Shown piece after piece: positions 46,827-59,305 of a DNA stretch of 64,000 nt. The notes under the pieces are model-generated. The model searched no databases. It was given only the letters and a program-made list of their open reading frames with translations, and was not told the origin of the DNA. This DNA is from Ariolimax columbianus. Taxonomy: Eukaryota > Mollusca > Gastropoda > Stylommatophora > Arionidae. A program made the position numbers and the translations under genes. The DNA lies in the NCBI GenBank assembly GCA_036924085.1, contig JAVGWX010000005.1, forward strand, positions 79,753,547 to 79,817,546. Reading direction: 5' to 3'. Numbering within the stretch: the stretch's first letter is position 1; each line of letters opens with the position of its first letter.

Positions 46827-47892
46827 ATAAGTATTTAAAGCCAATCATATTTTCAAATTATCAGAGGTATTTGTCTAACTCCAGAGTCCACCAACCGCCA
46901 CGTATATATATATATATATCTCCAATCTCATAATTCTGACAGTTTGTCGCATTGTCACAGTAGCACATGAGCCTCAACATGCACTCATATAATCAGTAAC
47001 CACAATTCCTGCCGTGAAAAATTTAACAAACCTTAGGTCGCCGGTTACTGGAATTTTCTTCTTTCAAAGTGATATGACAAAAAACGTTTCAATTTTTTAG
47101 AAATTAACTGTGTTTTGATTGACATTTACACATTTCTTACATTATTTTCGGGCTATTCCTAGTGTGTATGTGTATGTGTGTGTGCATATATATATATGCA
47201 TCGTGTTGTTATCACTATCTATGTAAAAATCTGCAATTGTTTTATTAATTTTTTTGTACGTGAATATGTGTCTGTGATGAATAATGGGGACAATTCTTAC
47301 TACATCTCTTTTATTGACTTTCGTATCTCTATGTATCTGTGATTGACAATGTGGACTATTTTATTGCGTCTTCTTGTGACTCTCGTATCTAGATATAACA
47401 GTAGTGGATAATGCCATGCCAAACTAGCAGTGGTAGCCAAAGATTGTACTGGAGAGTTTACAGCCACTGGAATAACATTTGTAATGTGTGCTTGACCAGA
47501 CCAACCACCACATGTACCGCTCTGTCAGGACACCAGACTACTCCAGGACATCAACCGATGGTTGTTGGGTTTTCCCTTTTAAGGTTAGTAAGTGAATGTT
47601 ATATCACTTCTGCGTGTGAAGTCTAGTAACTTAGAATTTTCATAAGACCGCGGTCAACCTTCATCAGTACGCTCGTGGTGTGAGGAAATCTACTACGACA
47701 GGGTGTACACAGAAGTAAACTTACTCATTGTGGGCAATAAATAATAACAACAACATTCACACACATATAGATATGTAGATAGGTAATCGATCGATCGATC
47801 GACAGACAGACAGCAAACAGACAGACAGACAGCAGAAAGACAGACAGGCACATATCCGGAATATTTAAGTTAGCTTACTCATTGTGAGCATT
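46827..47892. other. Simple-repeat-rich spacer
   Basis: Contains short TA and TG tracts (46905-46920, 47165-47200) and GATC and CAGA runs (47788-47852). No gene is recognised. The small open frame at 47411-47626 is unremarkable. Confidence 0.45.
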
Positions 47893-48372
47893 ACACAGCA
47901 GCAATAACAACAACAGCAATAACAACAACAGCAATAACAACAACAGCAATAACAACAACAGCAATAACAACAACAGCAATAACAACAACAGCAATAACAA
48001 CAACAGCAATAACAACAACAGCAATAACAACAACAGCAATAACAACAACAGCAATAACAACAACAGTAATAACAACAACAGCAATAACAACAACAACAAC
48101 AGCAATAACAACAACAGCAATAACAACAACAGCAATAACAACAACAGCAATAACAACAACAGCAATAACAACAACAGTAATAACAACAACAGCAATAACA
48201 ACAACAACAACAGCAATAACAACAACAGCAATAACAACAACAGTAATAACAACAACAGCAATAACAACAACAGCAATAACAACAACAGTAATAACAACAA
48301 CAGCAATAACAACAACAACAACAGTAATAACAACAACAGCAATAACAACAACAGTAATAACAACAATAGCGA
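47893..48372. repeat. 15-bp minisatellite CAATAACAACAACAG, about 32 units
   Basis: The 15-bp unit with GCA/GTA variants runs for 480 bp. Minus-strand frames of poly-Leu and Cys-Tyr type are artefacts. Confidence 0.98.
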
Positions 48373-48850
48373 GTGTTCACATTTCTGTTCCTGGTGCCAG
48401 TTGTGGAATAATCATGTTATCAGCTGTTTCATTGACCTCATTTACATTGCTAGTAATAGAAGAGGTTGAATCTCTTTTTCTCGTCAAGAAATATAACATG
48501 CATATTGTCGTGACTAGCTTTGTCTCTCCATATACAGGCAGGTGATGACGGGTATTGTGCCAGGTAGTGGATTTTGCATTTAGAAAACAATTTTTTAATT
48601 TGTTACTTAATGAGTGTAAGTGATGGGGGTGAATGTTACCCTCCTTTCTGCCAAATACTGGAACATACTGAATGAGAAACATCAAAAGTTGCAGTTTTTA
48701 AAGAACAATACAAGTGTACATATGAGCAGCACTCAGATGAATGAAGGTTGTTATCAAGGAACGGACAAAACGGAAATTACTCACAAAAAAAAAACAGCTA
48801 ACTAAGCCATACGAACAATATTTTTCATAATAATGGACAATCATTTTGAG
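48373..48850. other. Nothing recognised
   Basis: No domain. A 102-codon minus-strand open frame (48377-48685) has no recognisable feature. Confidence 0.3.
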
Positions 48851-49005
48851 CAGTATAGTAGCCGAGTGACGAAGCGTTCGATTCTCACCGCAAAGATGAT
48901 GTGCTTTAGCCCCGTTAACGACTGCTCCAGCCAACCCAGCTGTAAATTGGTATGTGAATAACTGCCAAGGAAAGAAGGGCATTGAGGATTGGAACTGGTC
49001 ACCCC
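48851..49005 (+). mobile_element. tRNA-derived SINE (Ser-like head)
   Basis: The head GTAGCCGAGTGACGAAGCGT resembles a class II tRNA (Ser/Leu) with box A TAGCCGAGTGA. It is followed by CCAACCCAGCTGTAAATTGG, the core shared with 29930-30184, and AATAACTGCCAAGG. Confidence 0.68.
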
Positions 49006-49184
49006 AACACATGAAAATATACAGTTTTGTTCAATGAAGTCTTCCACACGTTACATTTCCAGTTTGAAGTAGTAGGTGACGACTGGTCAGGCATATCCTT
49101 TAGATGAATTCGGAAAGTTATTGAAAACTACTTTCTGATTGGCCGCCAAGTGTCACATGTATGCTAATCAAAGATAATCAACGG

Positions 49185-49294
49185 AAAGAATAAATGAGAC
49201 TATAGCAAGTTTTTTTCCTCAAAATACAACCACCTACAAGAACAGTAGGACACAGCTACAAATTAATTAAAGAAAGGTCCAGATATGATATAAA
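49185..49294 (+). mobile_element. CR1-like LINE, left part of a disrupted copy
   Basis: It matches CCACCTACAAGAACAG...CACAGCTACAAATTAA... of the LINE C-terminus (compare 41730-41790). It is interrupted at 49295. Confidence 0.75.
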
Positions 49295-49873
49295 CTCCTA
49301 GACTACCTGAACCACTTCAAGAGGCGAATTTTTAAAATCATGTTTTACACAAGCCGCTTAGAGTAGCTAGTCATGTTAGATCTCTATTAGAACAGCTTAG
49401 AAAACTAATTTCGAAGCTTATACCAATCCATCATTTTTAATGTCACTTCCTTTTGATGAACTTTACAATTTAAGAGCCATTTGCACTTTTTTTCTGAGAT
49501 AAAGAGGTTCGAATTTAAGAAATTAGCTAATCAATCGATTTTCTCCAGCAAAATTTGTTTGATAAAAATGACTTCCAGTGATCGTAAGCAAAGATTTTCA
49601 TCAGAACAAGCACTATAGTTTAAATATTCATGGAAAATGATAAAACTGATATATGTTGTGTAGAGATTGAAATTATTAGTGAGGATTAGTGTTAGGAGGT
49701 TCATACCTGTACACATGTATTATGATATATTATGGTCAGGTCAAACATATAAATAAATATTTTGTTTTAAATGTATTTGCAATATATGTGGACCACTATT
49801 TATCTATTTTTCTTATGTGAACACAAATTGGTTCTATTTGATAGTCTATTCAATTTTGTGCATGAAATACATG

Positions 49874-50008
49874 TGTCAATTAATGAATTCAAGAATAGAA
49901 TGGACGCGCATCGTTTTTAGATCACGAAAATGAAAAAGAAGCTGGTTGTGTAGAGACTCTGCACAGTCTTCTAAACCAGTTTTAAGACGTTAAGTTAAGT
50001 TAATAATA
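49874..50008 (+). mobile_element. CR1-like LINE, right part of a disrupted copy
   Basis: It resumes at CAATTAATGAATTCAAGAAT (NEFKNRMDAH) and runs to the GCTGGTTGTGTAGAGACTCT block and the GTTAAGTTAAGTTAA tail. About 90 bp of LINE are missing, and 579 bp of unrecognised AT-rich DNA (49295-49873) lie between the parts. Confidence 0.8.
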
Positions 50009-50428
50009 ACTATTAGTCAATGTTTTCCCGGATAAATAAACGATTCTATAGTGTGTTTCAAAAATCATCCCTCGCTTAAAAATGGATGAAATTTGGAATG
50101 GAAAATGTTAGTCATTATGAGATTATGACAATACAATAACAATGGATACAAGCAGGTGGTTTTTAGTTTTGCTTCTATGTTATATGCAAAAACCAGTACA
50201 CGTAAAAAGGATAGACATTTACATGTTTTACAGTAGCTTAAGTATTCATTTAGTGTGCAATCGTGAAAACATGAATTTGCACGTGTTTTGTTGACTTTTG
50301 CTCGACTTACAGCAAATAGTGCTCCTTTTCAGCAGTTATATAGTAATTTCCGGTGTTCTGCGTACGTCATTGCAAGAAATGCCTTTATTACATAGGCTTT
50401 GTACATGAAATGTGATCTGAGTGAACAA

Positions 50429-50960
50429 TGAGTCTGAAAGTAAAATTCGTAATACTTCAAAAATCGTAATGAAGGTATATAAATATATTTGCAAAGACGC
50501 TGAGGAAGTCTTTATTGGCGCATTTCGGAACCTGAAAAGAGAACAATTAACTCTTTAGGTTTAAGTAAACGATCATTCATTGCATCATTGGCTTCATGAC
50601 TGGAAGTTCATACTCAAAGACGTTAAAAATGAAAGGAAGGAAGATAATTGTAAATAGTTTTGACGCTGACATTTTTAAGAAAGACATTTTAAATATTTTA
50701 AATTTGAAATAAACAGTGACAATGAGGACATTGAAGAAATTTGGCTGAGAAGCAGCAACGACATTGACGTATCTTAATGTATTTTAATTCAAAGTTGACA
50801 GACAATCGGGACTACCACACAGGGCTGTACGGCCATGTATTTAGAGAGTGGATTGAGAAAACTGTTCTTCCTTTCGTAGATATACTGTCTTGTATTGTAA
50901 CAGACAATGCATCATAGCTACATCAAGGTGTCATAAGAAGACACAGTCTCTATATAATCG
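50429..50960 (+). mobile_element. DDE transposase relic (copy 2)
   Basis: It starts MSLKVKFVILQ and KVYKYIC like 35584-36199 and shares ND(I/V)DVS. It then jumps to FREWIEKTVLPFVDIL and SCIVTDNAS, the second catalytic Asp block (F--W----L, V-DNAS). Stops and frameshifts abound, and the first Asp block is deleted. Confidence 0.65.
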
Positions 50961-51109
50961 AATTCGAAAGATTCAATAAAGTTATGGCACACGAAGGAAC
51001 ACATACCATTTAACATTTTTTTTTAAAAACAGGAATTATTGAGACATACAATAGCAATGTATAAAAACAACCAAAGTACCGTGAGAACACCAAGCGGACA
51101 CACTAATTG

Positions 51110-51990
51110 GTTTGGAATTAACACAAGGATGTGTACTATAACCACTTTTGTTCATTGTAAACATTGGTCGAATAACAACTGAAACAAAACCAGAAACCAC
51201 CACAATGAACGAGCTCCTGTTTGCAGATGATCAGAGTATCTTCCATCCCGATGAACAAAACCTCCAAGAACATCTGAATGTCCTTGAAAATGTCTGCGAT
51301 AATTATAATATGAGGATTAGTACAGGAAAGACAGAGACAATGAAAATCAGCAGAATAGAAAAACAATAAATATACAGGTTAAAAAGCACGCAACTTAAAC
51401 ACGTCAGAGAATTCAAATACTTGGACAACGTAACGTGTTCACACAAGATGGAAAGCTAGATAGAAAGGTGGAATCAAGAACACAGAAAGCTAACGCGGTT
51501 TCCTATCAGCTCTCCCGATTACTAAGACACAAACACATTACAATGAAAACAAAGAAACAACTGATAAATAGTATTTGTATACCAACTCTCTGCTACCAGT
51601 GTCAGACATGACTCTCACCAAGGCACAAGAAAGAAAAATCATGTTATGCGAAATGAGGTGTTTGAGAAAGGTTGTCGGGGTCACAAGTACGGGACAGAGT
51701 ACGAAACGAAGTAATCAGACAGACGGTGGGTGTAACACCGTGCATGGAATACAATGGAAATGCAAAGAATTAAATGGTTCAAACACCTGACAAAATGCAA
51801 CCAATGTTACCAGCTTCTCGTATCTACAATACCAGACATTAGGGCTGCAGAGCAAGAGGCAGACCACGAAAAAGATGGATAGATGGTGTCAATGAGACAC
51901 CGAAGAAACACGGAATGACAACAACATCAGCGACAAACCTGGCACACGACAGAAAGCTACACCTCCCCACGGCGTCTAACGACACAAGTG
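51110..51990 (+). mobile_element. LINE reverse transcriptase, palm to C-terminus
   Basis: The plus strand shows MNELLFADDQSIF (catalytic FADD), STGKTETMKISR, VKEFKYLGNVFTQDGKLDR-type residues, CIPTLCYQCQT, EMRCLRKVVGVT, then RGRPRKRWIDGV. Several frameshifts break it. The fingers and upstream parts are absent. Confidence 0.87.
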
Positions 51991-52429
51991 GTTAGAAGAT
52001 GTTGATAATAATAATAATAATAACAATAAAAATAATAGTTTCCCACCGGAAAAGAAGAGGACGACAGCATCAGACTTGTTGTGATCGCTTATGGCTGTAA
52101 AGTTCAATTCTGGCGCGGAATGCCCTAGCACACGTGGCTGGATTCATCAGTTGGACTGTTGTTCATTCTGTACTTTCGAGCGTGCACTTTATTTGTGGCC
52201 CAGCAATTAAGTTCTGCTCAGCTATGTGAGCACCTAGTGTTATGTGAGACAGACAAAGCTGCCCTGTGCAAGCGTCTCACAGGAGGTGCCATCAATGCTG
52301 AAACGATTCAGATACAGCTCATGAGCCTTTGTAGAGCTTTTATTTTCCCTTTGATAATGGCTTGCCTGTTCTGTGCTCACTGAACGACAGCTTCTTTGGG
52401 AGGCGTATAATGGGCATATTAACCATTGT
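51991..52429. other. Nothing recognised
   Basis: A short AAT run (52008-52025), then mixed sequence without a recognised domain. Confidence 0.35.
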
Positions 52430-53035
52430 CGAATCCACAAGTTAGGCTGTCTGTTGCAGCGTATGGATCCTCGAGAGTGTTATACTACATTCTGCCTGCT
52501 TTTCCTGAGCATTCTGCTGAGACAGTGCGCGTAGAAATGATTTAGTTGTTTGCTATAGACAGTCTATGTTTCCAAGGCATATAAAAGGGTAGTTCGTTCT
52601 GCTGCAAGATCAATTTTAATCTTTGTGGCAAGATTGATTCCTTGTTTGCCCCAAACACGTGCTTGTCGTCCTCCAGAACACTTAACACTGCTGCCGTGGA
52701 CCTCCAAGTCGATATCGGCTTCTCTGGTGAGGATACTGCATAGGCATCAAATATATATGCTGCTTGGAGACGTTGTCCCTGTACAGTGATGTTTGGTTTT
52801 GGATAAGGCTTCTGGGGAGCAGATTAGAACATTACTTCCACTTTCTTCATGTTGACGGTACAGCCAATATAATTGTATGCAACTGAAATCCCACCCATGG
52901 TGGTCTGAATATCTTTCTCTGAGCAAGTATAATGGCACACTCATCAGCAAAGTGAAGATCTAAGACAGTTTTTGCTTCCACCTTAGTCATGATCTGCAGT
53001 CGGCTCATATTGAATAGCTTTATTTTAAAATATCG
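52430..53035 (-). mobile_element. LINE reverse transcriptase relic
   Basis: The minus strand reads LFNMSRLQIMTKVEAKTV, LDLHFADECAI (FADD changed to FADE), then ITVQGQRLQAAYIF, a decayed YLGS block, ADIDLEVHGSS, ARVWGKQGINLATKIKIDL and TTLLYALE. The order fits an RT from palm to thumb, with many frameshifts. Confidence 0.72.
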
Positions 53036-54163
53036 TTAGTCTACCACAAAATTAATGTTCTTATCTGCTGTAGACGGTATTTATTTAAGGCACATACGAA
53101 GTAATTTACAAGGTTAGATATGAAATGTCAGAGACAAGACATCAGCGGCGCGGTGAGAAATGATGCCATTATAAATACATGCATAGTGAGAGAAGCTATT
53201 GATGCCGAATGCATGGCAGGACAGAGACATGCGAGACACGAGAGTTTAAACATGATCAGAGACTACCGTGCGCATATATAACAAAAACATATGGTTACAA
53301 GAAACAAGGCAGACAATAACAAACATATTGTTACAAGATATGAGGCAGATCACGTGACAGTTGATAAATGACGGAACATATATTCTAACAAAAAATGGAC
53401 TTGGAATGTGTAAATCAAAACACTTCGACTAAGAGTAAAAACGTCAGCTTACCAGCGCAAGTGGAAAGAACTTGTCAAGTGAATTTACGTCCAATAATTG
53501 TGTGGAGCCTGTATTTCAAAAGTAATTTCATAATAGCAACACGAGTTTTGTTCAGCATCCTCTAATGCCTAAACCATGTATCCTGTACATGTTGTATTAC
53601 AGCATCATACCCACAAGGTGGAGATCAAGACCGAGATACCCTTAGTAGTGAGTGTTCTAAAAAGTCTGCCGTTCCTCTACATTCAGGATGACCCAGAGCC
53701 TATCTTATCCAGTAGACCCGCAAGTAAGAAGAGCCACTGAAACCGATCACAAGATAACCGTCATCAAGATGGAGAAACTCAGTGCGAGCAGCTTATACAA
53801 CAACAACAACATCATCTGTCCTAGATGACTCCCTTTGAATAAATGTTGTTCCCAGTGTCGGGCTCCTTTAAATATTTGTGACATTGATTTCCACTTGCTC
53901 CAGTTTAAATGATATTTTTTTTAACTGATGTATTTCTTTCGTAAAATAAATCCGAATTTTAAGGCCAAAATGTTGATGCAAGGCTACTAGTGAGTAAGTT
54001 AACATTTGAGATTAATAATGCATTGGAACACCTATAAAAAAGATTACTATACCTGAAAGGTAAGGCTGTTGTGATACTTGGTCTATTTATAAAAGAGCTG
54101 CTATAGCTGATATGTATGGGCGCTCGTCTATTAAGAAACGAATAAAGGAAATCGCAAAACGGA
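53036..54163. other. Nothing recognised
   Basis: More than 1 kb of AT-rich sequence without recognised features. Confidence 0.35.
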
Positions 54164-54170
54164 AGGTGTT

Positions 54171-56856
54171 CTTCTTCTTCTTCTTCGTATGCAGTCAGAC
54201 AGTAACCATTATTTTTTCGAAAAAAGCAGATGTCATCCTGAGGCTGTCGACACTGCCATAGAGCTTGTCTGGTGTTGCCACTGGTGATGGCCACATCTGC
54301 TCTCTCTGATCCTCGTATGTCGGGCAGTTTTGCAGCAAATGCTCAGTGGTCATTTTGCCGGTACCACACAGGCATTCGTCGGTGCCACCTATCTTCAATT
54401 TGTTGAAAAGGTGGTACCTGAGTCTATTGTGGCCGGTGCGAAGTCTGAAGACCACGACCTGCTCCTTTCTGTTCAGCTGGTAATAGGCATCGTTTTTGGT
54501 GTAGCCAGTATGTTCGGTTTCCCATTTGGTCATGTATCTAGCTCTAATAAGCCGTTTTGACTCTTCGTATGTCATACTAGTATCAGGTTGTGGCAGTTTT
54601 GCACCTTCTTTTGCCAGTCTGTCTGCCTCCTCGTTGCCTTGGATGTTGCAGTGAGATGGAACCCACTGCACCACTACTCTTTTTGGTGCGGCCTGCTGGC
54701 ATAGTTGACAGAGTACTGCTCTTAATTCATTAAGTTCAGTATTTTTCTGGCTTTTCAGTGCTGTGACTACGACCAGTGCATCTGTAAGCAGGACTATATG
54801 GCTTTCATTTTCACTGTGTCTCACCATTTCTTCTACTGCCGTCCTCAGTGCCTCTGCCTCCGCTCTAAAATTGCTTGTGTATTTTCCAGTAGCGAATGAC
54901 AGTGTTATTTTTCTGCCATTTGGTAGGCTCAGGAATGCTCCTGCCCCTCCGTTCTGTGTTGTATTTGTTACGGAACCGTCAGTGTATGCATGGGTCCAGT
55001 CCATGCTTGGGTAGTTTCCCGTAATGAAACTCAGGGTAGTATCTCTTCTTTCTTTTTCAGACTGGCAGTTTTTTTGTTTCTAATACCTGGTATATTATCT
55101 ACCACCTCTGGAAATATATGCTGCCTCCAGGTAGGTTTTCGTACAGTAGGGATGGGCTTTGGTGTGGTTAGTGCGTTCATAGGGTCTTCGTGCATCTTTG
55201 CTTTGGCTATTTCTGCAAAGTTTCTTCGCTTTAGCTTCCGGAATTGTTTAGTCTCTGGTGCATTGGGTGGTCAGTCAGTCTTCTGAGTTTATCTGCTTCC
55301 TGCTGGGCTCTGCAGTCTCTTCTATCGGTCATGGATTGCAGATTTATAATATTTTCAAGTTCTACAATTGGCGTTGACTTCATGCCTCCTGTTATAACTC
55401 TCATGGCTTGGTTTTGGAGTTTACTAACTTTATCGAAGTTCGCCTTTGCTGCTGTTGTCCATGCCGCAATGACATACTCGAGAACTGGTCTCACTCTTCC
55501 AGTGTACAGTTTCTTTAGTATGCTTTCGTCTGCTCCCCAGCTTGTGCCAGCAAGTTTCCTCATGATTGCCATTCTTTCTCTGGCTCTCATACGGTTTCTC
55601 TCGATCTGACTTTTCCATGTCATGCGCCGATCAAATGTGACTCCCAGATAGTTTGGGTTGTCGTTTGGTTGAAGGTATTTGCCGTTTAGACTTAATTTTG
55701 TGTTTTGGGGTTTGATTGATAGCGAGAATATTGTACATGTGGTTTTGTCCTCGTTTATATTGACCAGCCATGGGTTCGCCCACTCTTCCAGCGATGTTAG
55801 GGCCTGCTGCATCCGATTTCTTGCTATGGTGAGATTCTTTTCAGAGGTCCACATAGCCAGATCGTCTGCAAACATTGAGCTATGAACTCTTTTTTGTATA
55901 TTCTCAGTAATGTCATTTATATACACCAGGAAGAGTGTGGGTGACAGTACTCCCCCTTGGGGTACTCTCTGCTCAAGTGTCACCTTTTTGCTCATCTGCC
56001 CTTGGACTTGGACTCTGGCCGTTCTGTTTTTGAGGTAGTGGTTGATCCACAAACTTCACTTCTTCTTAGCTTGACTCTAAGTCCATCTTTCAAGACTTTG
56101 TCAAATGCCTTTTCCAGGTCCACCCAAACCGCTACTGTATGCTTTTGCTCCTGGTAGGCATCTTCTATTTCCTGGGCTATGAGGATGACCTGGTCCTCAG
56201 TGGATCTGTGCTGTCTAAAGCCTGCTTGCTGTGGAATTAGTATCCGTTTTTTTCCAGATGCCACATCAGTCTGGTGTTTATCATACGTTCCAACAGTTTG
56301 CCGACACAGCTCAGTAGGCTGATGGATCGGTTTTGTCTTTTCCTTTCTTTCGTACTGGTACAAGTACTGCGTCTTTCCATGCCTGGGGTACAATATCCAT
56401 TTTCCAGCTTTGGTTCAGGACTGATAGCAGTTTCCTCTTTGCTGTTTGGCCCAGCCCCATCAGCATTTCGTTTGTTATCCCGTCTTTTCCGGGAGATTTC
56501 CTTTTCTTTAATGTTCTCATGGCCTCTTCCATTTCGCTCATTGTTAGTTTTGCCATCATATGCTCTTCTGGTGCCATATTGATGTTGTCGTGCCCCTTTT
56601 GCTCTTCATTAATGTCCGTATGCCTATCTGCAGGGACATCTATGTGGTTCGCTTTGGCATAGTGTTCGACAAAAGCGTTTGCGGCTTTTTTTCCAGTGAG
56701 CAAGTTTTCACCCTGCTTGAAGGTAATTTGTTTGTTTGACGGAGTTTCATCATTCATGGCTCTGACTAACTGCCAGAGTTAGTTCCCTGATTTGTCTAAG
56801 TTGAGACTTTCTTTTTTTTGTTTTTCCAGCTTTCTCTTGCTGTTTGGTTTAGAGGT
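54171..56856 (-). mobile_element. GAA-tailed RT-RNase H LINE, best-preserved copy
   Basis: On the minus strand the RT runs from about 56840: KSPGKDGITNEML, YRPISLLSCVGKLLERM, QAGFRQHRSTEDQVI, VWVDLEKAFDKV, RVPQGGVLSPTLFLVYINDI, SMFADDLAMW (catalytic), YLGVTFDRRMTW, VLEYVIAAWTTAAK. RNase H follows intact in 55004-54195 (THAYTDGSV, EAEAL, LLTDALVV, VPSHCNIQGNEEADRLAKEG), then LRTGHNRLRYH and the CLCG...H...C tail. Frameshifts near 56390, 56050 and 55230 and an early stop near 56250 inactivate it. The 5' endonuclease and any ORF1 are missing. It ends in (GAA)n, and AGGTGTT (54164-54170, 56857-56863) may be the target duplication. RT plus RNase H points to the I/LOA-like group. Confidence 0.93.
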
Positions 56857-56863
56857 AGGTGTT

Positions 56864-57806
56864 CAAATCCAGTGAGATTCAAGCGTCACCTTGGATGAAG
56901 GGAGTGGAGATCGGTGCCTACTCATATCACAGACACGATCAATTCTGAGATCCCGTGTGCGTGTAAAAGAACACTTGGCAGTCGACAATCGAGAATAGCA
57001 GTCTGTTAGTTGCTGCCCATGCAAACATTCTGAAGGTAAAGAAATTCCTACCCACTTGTGGCCGACATGAATGCCAGAAGTATGCGTCTATCCATGTTGC
57101 AATACATAAAACGTGAACCACTTGTTTGCCTGTACATTCAACTGCAACAAATGACATGTACACCCCTAAAGTAGATGAAAAGCGACAAAGAGAAGAGACA
57201 GCTATGACAGCCTTTTAGTTAAACCAAGTAAAACCATTGATATATAGCTATTCAAGAAGACCTGTGAATTTGTAGAACAATTATTTGGTCGAAACATGGT
57301 CAAAGTTGACTGTAGACAATTACTGAAACATTTGATGTGAATATAACATTCCTTTTAATAAACAGTGATGATCTACAGGCATCTATGGATTTCCCGGAGA
57401 AGTATCTACCTTCACCTTGAGATAACGAGAACCATATAGACATAAATAATTCATTGACGAATATTCACATGGTAAACCCTTACAGTTTTTGATTGATTTC
57501 TTCTCAATTTTAATACTACTCGATAACACGTTGACGTTAGTAATGTACTGGCTGGATACTGTACATTTCATTTTTGTATTTTATTGAATATTATTTTTTT
57601 TAAATAGTACTTTTAATTAGTCATATGCAGAGCCCATATGCAGGTTAGTGTTAATAATGTTACATCTTAATAATGGTTTTTTTTCTGCGTTGTTGTCTGA
57701 ATGAGCAAAATGGTATGACCTAATATGCGAACAGCTCCCTTTCCCCAATGTGTTTTTGTCGAGACAGAATGACGCCAAGTTCCAAGTTGTGCGAAAAAGC
57801 TGAAAT
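56864..57806. other. Nothing recognised
   Basis: AT-rich sequence with no recognised domain. Confidence 0.35.
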
Positions 57807-57885
57807 CAAATCTGACTTTAAACAAATCTGACTTTAAACAAATCTGACTTTAAACAAATCTGACTTTAAACAAATCTGACTTTAA
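57807..57885. repeat. 16-bp tandem repeat, 5 units
   Basis: AAATCTGACTTTAAAC is repeated head to tail without change. Confidence 0.96.
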
Positions 57886-58044
57886 TATTGTGGTACTCTT
57901 CGATCGCAGTAAATTGATCTCCACTAAATTGGTAAAAATCCACACAGAATCCATTTCCATTTTTTGTTAATGTCTCAGGCCAAACGTCTTTAACACTCCT
58001 CATTCCCCTTCATGAAATTTCTTCCTTTTCTATTCCCTCCCAAT

Positions 58045-58370
58045 CTCTCTCTGTCTCTCTGTCTCTCTCTGTCTCTCTGTCTCTCTCTCTCTGTCTCTCT
58101 CTCTCTGTCTGTTTCTCTCTCTCTCCGTCTCTCTCTCTCTCTCTGTCTCTCTCTCTCTCTCTCTGTTTCTCTCTTTCTCCGTCTCTCTCTCTCTCTCTCG
58201 CTGTCTCTCTCTCTCTTTCTGTCTCACTCTCTCTCTCTCTCTGTCTCTCTCTCTCACTCTCTCTCTGTCTCTCTCTGTCTCACTCTCTCTCTCTCTGTCT
58301 CTCTCTCTCTCTGTCTCTCTCTCTCTCTGTTTCTCTCTCTCTCACTCTCTCTCTCTCTCTCTCTCTCTCA
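58045..58370. repeat. (CT)n-rich microsatellite
   Basis: CTCT runs with GT and TT interruptions over about 325 bp. Open frames on both strands (Ser-Leu and Arg-Glu) are artefacts. Confidence 0.97.
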
Positions 58371-58720
58371 GTTCTTCTTACCGCCATCAACCTATTAGAG
58401 ACAAGAAACTGTCGTGACGGCATTCTTTCTGTAAATAGTAGCGAAGGGTGGTGGAGTGTTTTATACAGCAATAAGAATAGTGGTCGCTTTCTGTACAGTC
58501 AACACCAAGCGTGCAGGTTAGTTTTTAAAGTCACTGGGCCACTGGACGACCTGTTACACAGCGGAGGTTACACCGTTGCGGGTCCTAACTTCTCTTACGA
58601 CGGTCTCTGTCTTATGCCAAGGTGGACCAGTGGATGGTCAGTCGTCTATCTGTGGCATCTTAAATGTTGCTGCCACTCGCTAAGAAAAATGTATGAGGCG
58701 CCAACATTATGATCATTTAT
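58371..58720. other. Nothing recognised
   Basis: No domain or array seen. Confidence 0.35.
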
Positions 58721-59305
58721 CCCATTAATCAGGAGACCTTTACTTTAACTCGTGCCCCATTAATCAGGAGATATGTACTTTAACTCGTGCCCCATTAATC
58801 AGGAAACATGTACTTTAACTCGTGCCCCATTAATCAGGAGACATGTACTTTAACTCGTGCCCCATTAATCAGGAAACATGTACTTTAACTCGTGCCCCAT
58901 TCATCAGGAAACATGTACTTTAACTCGTGCCCCATTAATCAGGAAACATGTACTTTAACTCGTGCCCCATTAATCAGGAAACATGTACTTTAACTCGTGC
59001 CCCATTAATCAGGAAACATGTACTTTAACTCGTGCCCCATTAATCAGGAAACATGTACTTTAACTCGTTCCCCATTAATACGAAACATGTACTTTAACTC
59101 GTGCCCCATTAATCAGGAAACATGTACTTTAACTCGTGCCCCATTTATCAGGAAACATGTACTTTAACTCGTGCTCCATTAATCAGGAGACCTTTACTCA
59201 AACTCGTGCCCAATTATTCAGGAGAACTGTACTCAAACTTGAAACCCATTAATCAGGAGACCTGTACTCAAAGTCGTAACCCATTAATCAGGAGACCTGC
59301 ATTGA
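58721..59305. repeat. 35-bp minisatellite, about 16 units
   Basis: The unit is CCCCATTAATCAGGAAACAT plus GTACTTTAACTCGTG, nearly uniform in the middle and decayed at the right edge (GGAGACCTGTACTCAAA). Confidence 0.96.

Noticed and set aside
47865..48380. Poly-Leu and Cys/Tyr open frames of about 165 residues
   Set aside because: They are products of the 15-bp CAATAACAACAACAG array.
58012..58471. Ser/Leu- and Arg/Glu-rich open frames on both strands
   Set aside because: They are products of the CT/GA microsatellite.
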